A stretch of 6,027 nt of DNA from an uncultured Alphaproteobacteria bacterium (lineage in GTDB: Bacteria > Pseudomonadota > Alphaproteobacteria > UBA7985 > CAJQQZ01). Shown here piece after piece: positions 1-6,027 of this stretch. Under the pieces are notes generated by a model. The model had not been told where the DNA came from. It was given only the letters and a program-made list of their open reading frames with translations, and did not search any database. The number at the start of each line of letters is the position of its first letter. Position 1 is the stretch's first letter. Where the stretch lies: contig CAJQQJ010000372.1 in assembly GCA_905480445.1 (NCBI GenBank), positions 1-6,027 on the forward strand, read 5' to 3'. Both the position numbers and the translations under genes were made by a program.

Positions 1-62
1 AGAAGCATGAGAATGTCAAATTAGTGTGATAGTCGAGGCAGAGGCAGCTTTTATAATGTCTT

Positions 63-809
63 CTATGGCTGTTCTAGTCGTTGCCCGCCGGCCAAGAACT
101 CATCAATAACCTCTGTCAAACGGTCTTGGCCGAAAGACGGGTTGTGACCGCCGTGAACAACTGAAACTGGGAGCTCACGTAAACGTCTCAGCGAGTGCTC
201 ATAAACTTCTGTGTCGGAGTGGTAGGCGAAATCGATCAACCCACCATCATAGATAACATCACCGCTGAACAGGATTTGCGTCTTTGGGTCGTATAGAGAT
301 ATGGCACCGGGTGCATGACCTGGCAAATGGAAAACGTGAAAGACACGATCGCCGAGATCTAAAACGTCACCTTCATCAAGATAGCCTGTAAGGGGCGCAG
401 GCTTAACGGCATAGGTTTTCCAGTCAAATCCATCGTAAGGAACGGCCGTAAAAACCTCTGCTGTCACAAAATCATCGGCCAGGGTATTGTAACCAGTGGG
501 TTCTGCGTAAACTGCTTCATCTGCTTTGTGCGCCAGATGACAGTTAAATTCGTGCGCGCCGCCGCGGTGATCAAAATGACAGTGGGACGAAATTGCCGTC
601 ACTTCTCTGCCTGCCAATTGAGCGACAGTGGGCTTTAGCGGTACAACGCCCATGCCAGAATCAACGAGCAAATCCTGATCTCGGCCTCGAATATGCCAAA
701 TATTGCAGCGCATGTCGGGCGATATGTGTTTCTCTTGTATGAGCGAAACACCGTCACCCACTGAAATGACATCAAAAAAATCCTGAGACCAATGATTACT
801 GCTTGTCAT
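63..809 (-). CDS. MBL-fold metallo-hydrolase, substrate unknown
   Basis: This is a metallo-beta-lactamase-fold hydrolase of 248 residues, probably cytoplasmic because no signal peptide is visible. The full two-metal ligand set can be read: SHCHFDH gives His76, His78, Asp80 and His81. His165 follows in LPGHAPG, Asp184 in FSGD and His222 in VHGGH. Order and spacing match the glyoxalase II / lactonase branch, which hydrolyses thioesters, lactones and similar bonds; the substrate cannot be told from sequence. I chose the ATG at 809 because GGAAGG lies 6 nt upstream of it. A TTG 18 nt further upstream would add six residues but overlaps that ribosome site. It is divergent from the P450 operon with 70 bp between starts, so shared regulation is possible. 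A role in handling a lactone or formaldehyde/glutathione by-product of the neighbouring pathway is only a guess. The fold is certain, the function is not. Confidence 0.93.
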   Translation of the reverse strand: MTSSNHWSQDFFDVISVGDGVSLIQEKHISPDMRCNIWHIRGRDQDLLVDSGMGVVPLKPTVAQLAGREVTAISSHCHFDHRGGAHEFNCHLAHKADEAVYAEPTGYNTLADDFVTAEVFTAVPYDGFDWKTYAVKPAPLTGYLDEGDVLDLGDRVFHVFHLPGHAPGAISLYDPKTQILFSGDVIYDGGLIDFAYHSDTEVYEHSLRRLRELPVSVVHGGHNPSFGQDRLTEVIDEFLAGGQRLEQP

Positions 810-815
810 TTCTTG

Positions 816-821
816 CCTTCC
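816..821 (-). promoter_or_regulatory. Ribosome binding site deciding the MBL hydrolase start
   Basis: GGAAGG on the minus strand ends 6 nt before the ATG at 809. This favours that ATG over the in-frame TTG at 825-827, which would lie upstream of the site. Confidence 0.7.
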
Positions 822-866
822 AATCAAACTGCTGTAATCTCAACTTTCTAGTTTCCATGTTGATTG
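821..866. promoter_or_regulatory. Inverted repeat in divergent promoter region
   Basis: CAATCAA at 821-827 and its exact reverse complement TTGATTG at 860-866 lie in the 70-bp gap between the two divergent genes. Their centres are 39 bp apart, and the left arm abuts the MBL gene's ribosome site. The placement suits an operator bound by a regulator controlling both directions. The arms are short and AT-rich, so chance is a real alternative. No convincing -35/-10 pair was found in either direction; a TTGACT on the minus strand at 872-877 lacks a good partner. Confidence 0.3.
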
Positions 867-867
867 T

Positions 868-873
868 AAAGAG
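868..873 (+). promoter_or_regulatory. Weak ribosome binding site before the P450 TTG start
   Basis: AAAGAG ends 6 nt before the TTG at 880. The reading frame is open only back to a TAA at 835, and no in-frame ATG or GTG occurs between that stop and 880. The next in-frame ATG is residue 68, well inside the conserved P450 fold. TTG at 880 is therefore the best start. Confidence 0.5.
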
Positions 874-879
874 TCAATT

Positions 880-2058
880 TTGCCCCTCGCACCCTTAGAT
901 GACACAATCACGCTTAGTCAGCTGACAAACAATCCTTATCCGGCTTACCGCGAGTTCAGGGCAAAGACGCCTGTACTTAGAGTGAAAGCGCTCGGGCGGA
1001 CACTTCTGACCAAAGCTGAACATACGAAGGCCGTTAAAGATAACCCAGTTCTTTTCAGTTCGGATGATCCCAACACCCCGATGGAGCGCGCATTTCAGGC
1101 AAAAACATTGATGCGACGTGATGGCGAAGATCACATGCGGTTGCGTAAAGCGATGATGCCGGCTTTTTCGGCAAAGAATATCCGTGAGGTCTGGTCCCCG
1201 CTTTACATGGAGGTTGCTGAAGACTACGTAGGAAGGCTTCCTCGTGGCGAAACAGTTGATTTCTTTACGGCTTTGGCTGGGCCCGTTGCTGCCCGTTGTT
1301 TGGCGCACCTTTTAGGAATTGAGAAAGCAAACGACGAAGAGATGCAGTTTTGGTCGCAAGCTTTGATTAACGGCGCCGGTAACTTCGGTTGGCAGCCAGG
1401 GCCATTTGAAATTAGTGACGAGGCCAATAGTCAAATCAATAAGTGTATCGACGAAGCAGCCGTGGGATTTAGAGAAAACCCTAACCAATCCGCTTTATCT
1501 GTCATGGTTAATGCGGATAATCCAATCGAGATGGAACACGTCTGTTCGAACATTAAAATCGCAATTGGTGGTGGTCTCAATGAACCACGTGATTCTCTAA
1601 TGACAGTGGTTTACGGCTTGCTGACCAACCCTGAGCAACTTGCAGCAGCCAAGGAAAATTCAGGCCTCTGGATGGTCGCTTTCGAAGAAGCTATCCGATG
1701 GGTTGCTCCTATCCAGGTTAGTTCTCGTTTGGTTATACAAGACACGGAGATCGGAGGTTTTTCGATCCCCAAAGGCGACACTGTCATGACCAGCCAGGCA
1801 TCAGCCAATCACGATGAAGATGCCTATGAAGACGGTCATCTATTCAATGTATTTCGGAAGAAGGCATCCCATCAAGCATTTGGGAACGGACCACACTTTT
1901 GTATGGGCACACATATCTCCAGACGCATGGTCGGAGAGATTCTGTTGCCGTTGTTGTTTGATCGATTTCCAAATCTGTCATTGCCAGATCCAGACAAGGT
2001 GATATTCAAAGGGTTCGGTTTTCGTGGCCCTGTCGTCATGCCAATCACACTAAACTAG
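880..2058 (+). CDS. Cytochrome P450 with atypical I-helix (Asn-Glu in place of acid-Thr)
   Basis: This is a soluble bacterial class P450 of 392 residues, the usual length, with no membrane anchor. Visible landmarks are the C-helix HMRLRK (85-90, haem propionate contacts), the K-helix EAIR (270-273, ExxR), and the haem loop FGNGPHFCMG (334-343) with Cys341 as the axial thiolate. The I-helix reads GGGLNEPRD (230-238). Aligned to P450cam GGLDTV, Asn234 replaces the conserved acid and Glu235 replaces the conserved Thr. That pair normally delivers protons for O2 activation, so the chemistry may differ from a standard monooxygenase, for example peroxide use. No ferredoxin or ferredoxin reductase gene is in the window. 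The start is TTG. It heads a tight operon, with the next gene 11 bp downstream. From context the substrate may be an N-methylated proline or betaine, with hydroxylation or N-demethylation as the likely outcome; this is inference. P450 identity is certain; no CYP family is assigned. Confidence 0.96.
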   Translation: MPLAPLDDTITLSQLTNNPYPAYREFRAKTPVLRVKALGRTLLTKAEHTKAVKDNPVLFSSDDPNTPMERAFQAKTLMRRDGEDHMRLRKAMMPAFSAKNIREVWSPLYMEVAEDYVGRLPRGETVDFFTALAGPVAARCLAHLLGIEKANDEEMQFWSQALINGAGNFGWQPGPFEISDEANSQINKCIDEAAVGFRENPNQSALSVMVNADNPIEMEHVCSNIKIAIGGGLNEPRDSLMTVVYGLLTNPEQLAAAKENSGLWMVAFEEAIRWVAPIQVSSRLVIQDTEIGGFSIPKGDTVMTSQASANHDEDAYEDGHLFNVFRKKASHQAFGNGPHFCMGTHISRRMVGEILLPLLFDRFPNLSLPDPDKVIFKGFGFRGPVVMPITLN

Positions 2059-2063
2059 AAAGG
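2059..2063 (+). promoter_or_regulatory. Ribosome binding site supporting a GTG start
   Basis: AAAGG directly follows the P450 stop codon and ends 6 nt before the GTG at 2070. The next in-frame ATG is residue 20, past the conserved N-terminal strand, so GTG is preferred. Confidence 0.65.
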
Positions 2064-2069
2064 CGCAAA

Positions 2070-3053
2070 GTGCCCACTATTCACATTGTTAATGAGACTG
2101 AATTGCGCGAGGTCGTTTCTTTGGATATGACATCCGTTGAGGTCGTTGAGCAAGGTTTTGTTGCCTTGGCTTCTGGCAAAGTTCAAATGCCGCCGATCAT
2201 GCATATGGAGATCCCTGAGTTTAACGGAGAGATGGATGCCAAGTCGGCTTATGTACCCGGCTTCGATTGTTTTGCGATGAAAGTCAGCCCAGGTTTCTTT
2301 GATAATCCAAAGAAAGGTCTGCCAAGTCTTAACGGTCTTATGGTGCTGTTCTCGTCGGAAACTGGTGTTGTAAAATCCGTTCTGCTCGACAACGGGTACT
2401 TAACCGAAATCAGGACAGCAGCTGCGGGCGCTGTGGCGGCTAAGTACTTGGCACGCGACAACATAGAAACTGCGGGAGTTCTGGGGACAGGTGGCCAGGC
2501 TCGTTACCAAATGGAAGCTCTCCATCTGGTTCGGCCCTTTAAAAACTTGGTTGTTTGGGGCAGAAATGCAGAGAACGCCAAACTTTGCGCAGACGATCTA
2601 GGCCAGAGGCTGAATGTAAATGTCAGTGTTGCTGATAATCCAGACGCTGCGGCTTTAGCCTCCGATGTTCTAGTAACGGCTACGCCATCTAAAGTACCAC
2701 TCATCACTGAAGAGGGCCTACATCCAGGGCTTCACATCACGGCGATGGGCTCTGACGCGCCTTATAAGACAGAAATTGCAGCAGACGTTACTGCCTCAGT
2801 CGACCGGCTAGTAGTCGACTCTCTAGCACAGTCTATCAAACAGGGAGAGTTACGCTTAGTTGTAGAGGCAGGTCTAAACTATACTGCCTTTGAACTTGGC
2901 CAGCTTTGTAATGGTTCCGTACCTGGACGCCAAAACAATGATGAGATCACGCTTTGTGATCTGACTGGAACAGGGGTTCAAGACACGGTTATCGCGACCC
3001 AAGCTTATAATCTTGTGACGAAGGCTGGATCGGGCCAAGCTTTCGAAAGTTAG
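2070..3053 (+). CDS. Ornithine cyclodeaminase / mu-crystallin family NAD(P)-dependent enzyme
   Basis: The protein has 327 residues, the normal length for this cytoplasmic family. The family includes ornithine cyclodeaminase, delta1-pyrroline-2-carboxylate (or imine) reductases, alanine dehydrogenase and the EutC protein of ectoine clusters. The Rossmann motif is GTGGQA (139-144). Family landmarks are Lys71 in AMKVSPG, Arg115 in EIRTAAAG and Asp229 in GSDAPYKTE, matching the positions of the catalytic Lys, Arg and Asp in ornithine cyclodeaminase. Arg165-Asn166 after the second strand hint at NADPH rather than NADH. The segment MPPIMHMEIPE (40-50) has no Arg where ornithine cyclodeaminase has a substrate-binding one, which argues against true ornithine cyclodeaminase activity. 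From memory the closest look-alikes are EutC-type proteins. Next to a demethylase and a proline-betaine-type epimerase, the most sensible role is reducing a cyclic imine such as pyrroline-2-carboxylate to proline. Family is firm, substrate inferred. Confidence 0.92.
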   Translation: MPTIHIVNETELREVVSLDMTSVEVVEQGFVALASGKVQMPPIMHMEIPEFNGEMDAKSAYVPGFDCFAMKVSPGFFDNPKKGLPSLNGLMVLFSSETGVVKSVLLDNGYLTEIRTAAAGAVAAKYLARDNIETAGVLGTGGQARYQMEALHLVRPFKNLVVWGRNAENAKLCADDLGQRLNVNVSVADNPDAAALASDVLVTATPSKVPLITEEGLHPGLHITAMGSDAPYKTEIAADVTASVDRLVVDSLAQSIKQGELRLVVEAGLNYTAFELGQLCNGSVPGRQNNDEITLCDLTGTGVQDTVIATQAYNLVTKAGSGQAFES

Positions 3054-3058
3054 ATCTC

Positions 3059-5092
3059 ATGGTTTCAAAAGATCCTCTTCTACAGCCGTTCAAGCTGAAA
3101 AACATAACTCTTAAAAACCGCATTGTTTCGACACCTCATGCACCGGCTTATGTGACACCAGATTCGATGCCGGGTGAGCGCTACCAACGCTATCACGAGG
3201 AGAAGGCTAAGGGCGGGCTGTCGATGACCATGTTCGGTGGCTCATCCAACATCGCGCCTGATTCACCATCTGTCTTCGGACAGATCTATGCCGGGCACGA
3301 CCGGATCATTCCCTATTTCCAGGAGTTCTCTGAGCGGATCCACCAATATGACTGTGCCTTGATCTGTCAGGTTACCCACATGGGCCGCCGAACGACTTGG
3401 CAGATGGCGGACTGGTTACCCGTACCGGCGCCTTCGCGGGTAAGAGAGCCTGCACATCGTGGCTTCCCCAAGGAAATGGACATTCATGACATTAAACGGA
3501 TCATCAAATCTTACGGCGAGGGCGCTAGACGTTGTCGCGAAGGTAATCTTGATGGCATAGAACTCTTGCATCATGGGCATCTGCCGGATCAGTTCTTTTC
3601 GCCTTTAACAAATCATCGTACTGATGATTATGGTGGTTCCTTTGAAAACCGATTGCGGTTTACCTTAGAGACACTTGAGGAAATGCGTCGCCAGATCGGC
3701 GATGAGAAAATCCTCGGCATCAGGATAACTGGTCAAGAAAAGAACCCTGCTGGTAATCAGGTCGAAGAATGTGTTCGCGCCGCCAAAATCATCGAAGAAA
3801 GTGGTCTTGTAGATTACTTTACAGTCAACGGCGGCAACATCGGTACTGACCATGAACTGGCCTATCATATGCCGGGCATGGCGGCTCCGCTTGCACCTTG
3901 GTTAAAGATGGTTGAGATGTTTGGTAAAGAGCTTAGAACTCCGATCATACATGCCTGTCGTATCAACGACTTAGCCACTGCGCGGTATGCGGTTGAGAAC
4001 AATGTTCTTGATTTAGTCGGAATGACTAGATCCCACATCGCTGATCCTTACATTGTTAAGAAACTGGAAGAAGACCGCGAAGAAGACATTCGCCCTTGTG
4101 TCGGCGCTGGCTATTGTCTTGATCGTATTTATCAAGGAGGTGAGGCACTTTGTGCGCATTCAGTCGCGACCGGTCGTGAAGACAAAGTTCCCCATGAAGT
4201 ACCAAAATCAACAGGTCCAAAGAAAAAGATTGTTGTCGTTGGTGGTGGCCCAGGGGGCATGGAGGCCGCCCGGGTATCGGCGGAGCGGGGTCATGACGTT
4301 GTTCTTTTTGAAGCAAACTCATCCCTGGGTGGTCAGATCTCCTTGGCTCGGAAGGCTGGTTGGCGCAAAGATATAGGTGGCATCGTCGACTGGTATGAAT
4401 TTCAGTTGCAAAAGCTCAATGTTGATATCCGATGGAACACTTATGCGGACGGTGAAATGGTTAAAGCTGAAGCACCCGATGTTGTCTTTATTGCGTCAGG
4501 CGGAATTCCCGATACCGATTATGTGCCTGGCGGTGAAAATGCGTTGTCGGTTTGGGATGTTCTAAGTGGGCAGGAACTTTCTGGCTCAATTCTTGTTTAC
4601 GACGACAATGGTCAACACCAGGCACCTTCAGCCGCTGATTTTCTCGGCCAAAAAGACGGCACAGAAGTAGAGCTGGTTACGCCAGACCGGCATGCAGCCA
4701 TGGAGATGGGCACCTTAAGTTCACCGATCTATATGGAACACTTTTATGCTAACGGCGTGAAAGTTCAGGCAGACCATCGCCTCAAATTTGTAGAAAAAAG
4801 CGGCAACAAATTGAAAATTACGTTCACCAATGAATTCGCCGGACCGGAGATGGAACGGTTGGTTGACCATATTGTTGTTGAACATGGCACTTTGCCACTT
4901 GATGAGGTCTTTCATGAATTGGTGCCGGACTCATCAAACGGTGGAGTTACAGATTATGACGCTTTGGTAGATGACGAAGTCCAACCGAACCAGGGTGAAG
5001 GCTATCAACTCTTTCGAATTGGTGATGCTGTCACGAGCCGCAATATGCATGCCGCGATTTATGACGCCATGCGGATTGCCAAAGACCTTTAA
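3059..5092 (+). CDS. FMN/FAD oxidoreductase, N-methylproline/dimethylglycine demethylase-like (TMADH/DgcA/StcD type)
   Basis: This 677-residue two-domain flavoprotein probably removes an N-methyl group oxidatively from a secondary or tertiary amine, releasing formaldehyde. Residues about 5-340 form an old-yellow-enzyme FMN barrel, with VTHMGR (105-110), HHGHLPDQF around His171/His174, TDDYGGSFENR (188-198) and GMTRSHIADP (321-330). A cysteine linker follows at 347-365. Then comes a nucleotide-binding domain with VVVGGGPGG (392-400), and a C-terminal FRIGDAV (652-658) typical of the ADP-binding half of trimethylamine dehydrogenase. Two departures from that enzyme are visible: the Cys that binds FMN covalently is Ala28 here (TPHAP), and one of four cluster cysteines is Ala350. 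The whole resembles N-methylproline demethylase StcD and dimethylglycine demethylase DgcA more than dienoyl-CoA reductase, given the neighbouring genes. It starts 5 bp after the previous stop, so translational coupling is likely; the ribosome site is weak (GAAAG, 9 nt away). Confidence 0.92.
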   Translation: MVSKDPLLQPFKLKNITLKNRIVSTPHAPAYVTPDSMPGERYQRYHEEKAKGGLSMTMFGGSSNIAPDSPSVFGQIYAGHDRIIPYFQEFSERIHQYDCALICQVTHMGRRTTWQMADWLPVPAPSRVREPAHRGFPKEMDIHDIKRIIKSYGEGARRCREGNLDGIELLHHGHLPDQFFSPLTNHRTDDYGGSFENRLRFTLETLEEMRRQIGDEKILGIRITGQEKNPAGNQVEECVRAAKIIEESGLVDYFTVNGGNIGTDHELAYHMPGMAAPLAPWLKMVEMFGKELRTPIIHACRINDLATARYAVENNVLDLVGMTRSHIADPYIVKKLEEDREEDIRPCVGAGYCLDRIYQGGEALCAHSVATGREDKVPHEVPKSTGPKKKIVVVGGGPGGMEAARVSAERGHDVVLFEANSSLGGQISLARKAGWRKDIGGIVDWYEFQLQKLNVDIRWNTYADGEMVKAEAPDVVFIASGGIPDTDYVPGGENALSVWDVLSGQELSGSILVYDDNGQHQAPSAADFLGQKDGTEVELVTPDRHAAMEMGTLSSPIYMEHFYANGVKVQADHRLKFVEKSGNKLKITFTNEFAGPEMERLVDHIVVEHGTLPLDEVFHELVPDSSNGGVTDYDALVDDEVQPNQGEGYQLFRIGDAVTSRNMHAAIYDAMRIAKDL

Positions 5093-5131
5093 TCTCTGCG
5101 ACTAAAATAGTTATCTGGAAACGAGTCCTGC

Positions 5132-6027
5132 ATGAAAATCAAAAAGATCGATGTTTTCCAAAAGGAACTGAAGGTCGTCAATGGCCCTTATGTGTTTTCA
5201 GGAGGCACTATGGATGCATTGACCACTACGTTGGTGCGTCTAACCACGGATAACGGCATTGAAGGCTGGGGAGAGACTTGTCCTCTAGGACCGACCTATC
5301 AACCCAACCATAGCTTAGGAGCTTTAGCCGCTATTCAAGAATTGGCCCCAAAGCTCATTGGACAAGTAGCATTGCCGAACGTCCTCCGGGACGCCATGAG
5401 CCGTTTCTTGAAGGGCCATAAATATGCAAAGGCGGCTTTTGATATCGCCGTTTATGATATTTTAGGTAAAACACTTAACCAACCAGTTCATGCTCTGTTG
5501 GGTGGTGCGTTGAGGCAGTCAGTCCCAAGCTATTACGCGATCTCAATGCTAAGTCCTGAAGAGACTGTTCGTGCGGTAATTGCCAAACAAAAGGAGGGCT
5601 ATAAAGCTCTACAGATCAAAATTGGTTGCGGTGATATCCGACAAGATGCCGAGGTTTTGAAGAGTGCTTATGCTGTTTTGCAGCCAGGTGTAAAACTAGC
5701 TGCTGACGCTAACAGAGCCTTGACGACATCCGAAGCTATTCAACTCAGCAATTTGGTCGTCGATATCCCGGTGGCATTCGAGCAACCCTGCAACTCGCTC
5801 CATGAAATAGAAAGTTTGAGAGGGCGCATCAACCATCCTATCTATCTTGATGAAGCAGCCATTGATGTCGAAACAGTTATGACAGCATTTGGCAAAGGGC
5901 TTTGTGATGGCTTAGGCATGAAAGTAACCAGAGCTGGAGGGCTGTCTCCTATGATAGTGATCCGAGACATGGCCCTAGCCTCGCGCAAACATATGAGCGT
6001 CGATGACAGTTGGGGTGGAGACATCAT
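5132..6027 (+). CDS. Enolase-superfamily (MR/MLE) epimerase, hydroxyproline/proline betaine epimerase-like, 3' end beyond window
   Basis: The frame is open from ATG 5132 to the window edge: 298 complete codons, about four fifths of the roughly 370 residues usual for the family. The N-terminal capping domain contains VVNGPY (15-20) and GWGETCPLGPTY (45-56). The barrel carries Lys163 (QIKIG) and Lys264 (GMKVTR), the two facing acid/base lysines, and the Mg2+ ligands Asp192 (DANR), Glu217 (FEQPC) and Asp240 (YLDEA). DDSWGGD (291-297) ends the visible part. The pattern matches 4-hydroxyproline betaine 2-epimerase (HpbD) closely from memory, including Tyr56, which in that enzyme contacts the quaternary ammonium. 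The partner aromatic residue (near 320) lies beyond the window. The main alternative is the related cis-3-hydroxy-L-proline dehydratase. A weak GGAAACGAG precedes the start by 6 nt. It follows the demethylase by 39 bp with no terminator seen, so it is probably the fourth gene of the operon. Confidence 0.9.
   Translation, partial: MKIKKIDVFQKELKVVNGPYVFSGGTMDALTTTLVRLTTDNGIEGWGETCPLGPTYQPNHSLGALAAIQELAPKLIGQVALPNVLRDAMSRFLKGHKYAKAAFDIAVYDILGKTLNQPVHALLGGALRQSVPSYYAISMLSPEETVRAVIAKQKEGYKALQIKIGCGDIRQDAEVLKSAYAVLQPGVKLAADANRALTTSEAIQLSNLVVDIPVAFEQPCNSLHEIESLRGRINHPIYLDEAAIDVETVMTAFGKGLCDGLGMKVTRAGGLSPMIVIRDMALASRKHMSVDDSWGGDI

Noticed and set aside
35..46. GAGGCA repeated twice in tandem
   Set aside because: Two 6-bp copies in a short intergenic end are easily chance. 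The 62 bp left of the MBL gene hold no callable gene or terminator.
52..57. TATAAT matching a perfect -10 box near the left edge
   Set aside because: No -35 element sits at proper spacing, and it would drive transcription antisense into the MBL gene.
895..1308. 137-residue open frame on the minus strand inside the P450 gene
   Set aside because: It is antisense to a clearly conserved P450 frame, and its translation shows no recognisable domain.
2798..2820. AGTCGAC repeated 15 bp apart, each containing the palindrome GTCGAC
   Set aside because: It falls inside the cyclodeaminase-family gene and is explained by repeated Val-Asp codons.
4053..4376. 107-residue plus-strand and 88-residue minus-strand open frames over the demethylase linker region
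   Set aside because: Both overlap the conserved flavoprotein frame, including its Rossmann motif. The apparent hydrophobic or Pro-rich stretches are out-of-frame readings.
5093..5131. Possible terminator between the demethylase and the epimerase
   Set aside because: There is no GC-rich stem followed by a T run; the 39-bp gap is better read as an ordinary operon spacer.
5842..6027. Minus-strand open frame at the right edge
   Set aside because: It lies antisense to the enolase-superfamily gene, whose catalytic Asp and Lys motifs fall in the same stretch.

Overview
The window looks like part of a catabolic gene cluster from a Gram-negative bacterium. My guess is a marine or soil alphaproteobacterium, with GC near one half by eye (not computed). 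That guess rests on family resemblance and on the close resemblance of two genes to the proline betaine / hydroxyproline betaine genes of Rhodobacterales and rhizobia. No RNA genes, mobile elements or CRISPR arrays were seen.

Layout: a leftward metallo-beta-lactamase-fold hydrolase (809 down to 63) stands back to back with a rightward run of four genes. A 70-bp divergent intergenic region separates them and carries a 7-bp inverted repeat. The rightward genes are a cytochrome P450 (880-2058, TTG start), an ornithine cyclodeaminase/mu-crystallin family reductase (2070-3053, GTG start), a two-domain flavoprotein demethylase of the trimethylamine dehydrogenase / DgcA / StcD type (3059-5092), and an enolase-superfamily protein of the mandelate racemase/muconate lactonizing group (from 5132, cut off by the window end). 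The gaps are 11, 5 and 39 bp with no visible terminator, so the four probably form one operon.

How they may work together: the last gene closely resembles hydroxyproline betaine/proline betaine 2-epimerase (HpbD) and related cis-3-hydroxyproline dehydratases. The flavoprotein resembles N-methylproline or dimethylglycine demethylases. The reductase family includes delta1-pyrroline-2-carboxylate reductases. This points to breakdown of an N-methylated proline or similar betaine down to an ordinary amino acid. Known betaine pathways use a Rieske oxygenase for the first N-demethylation. None is seen here, and a P450 leads the operon instead.

The main surprise is that P450. Its I-helix has Asn-Glu where nearly all P450 monooxygenases have an acid-alcohol (Asp/Glu-Thr) pair, and no ferredoxin or reductase gene is present in the window. 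Together these suggest unusual oxygen or peroxide chemistry. A second oddity is the flavoprotein's iron-sulfur motif, which has only three of the four cysteines used by trimethylamine dehydrogenase.
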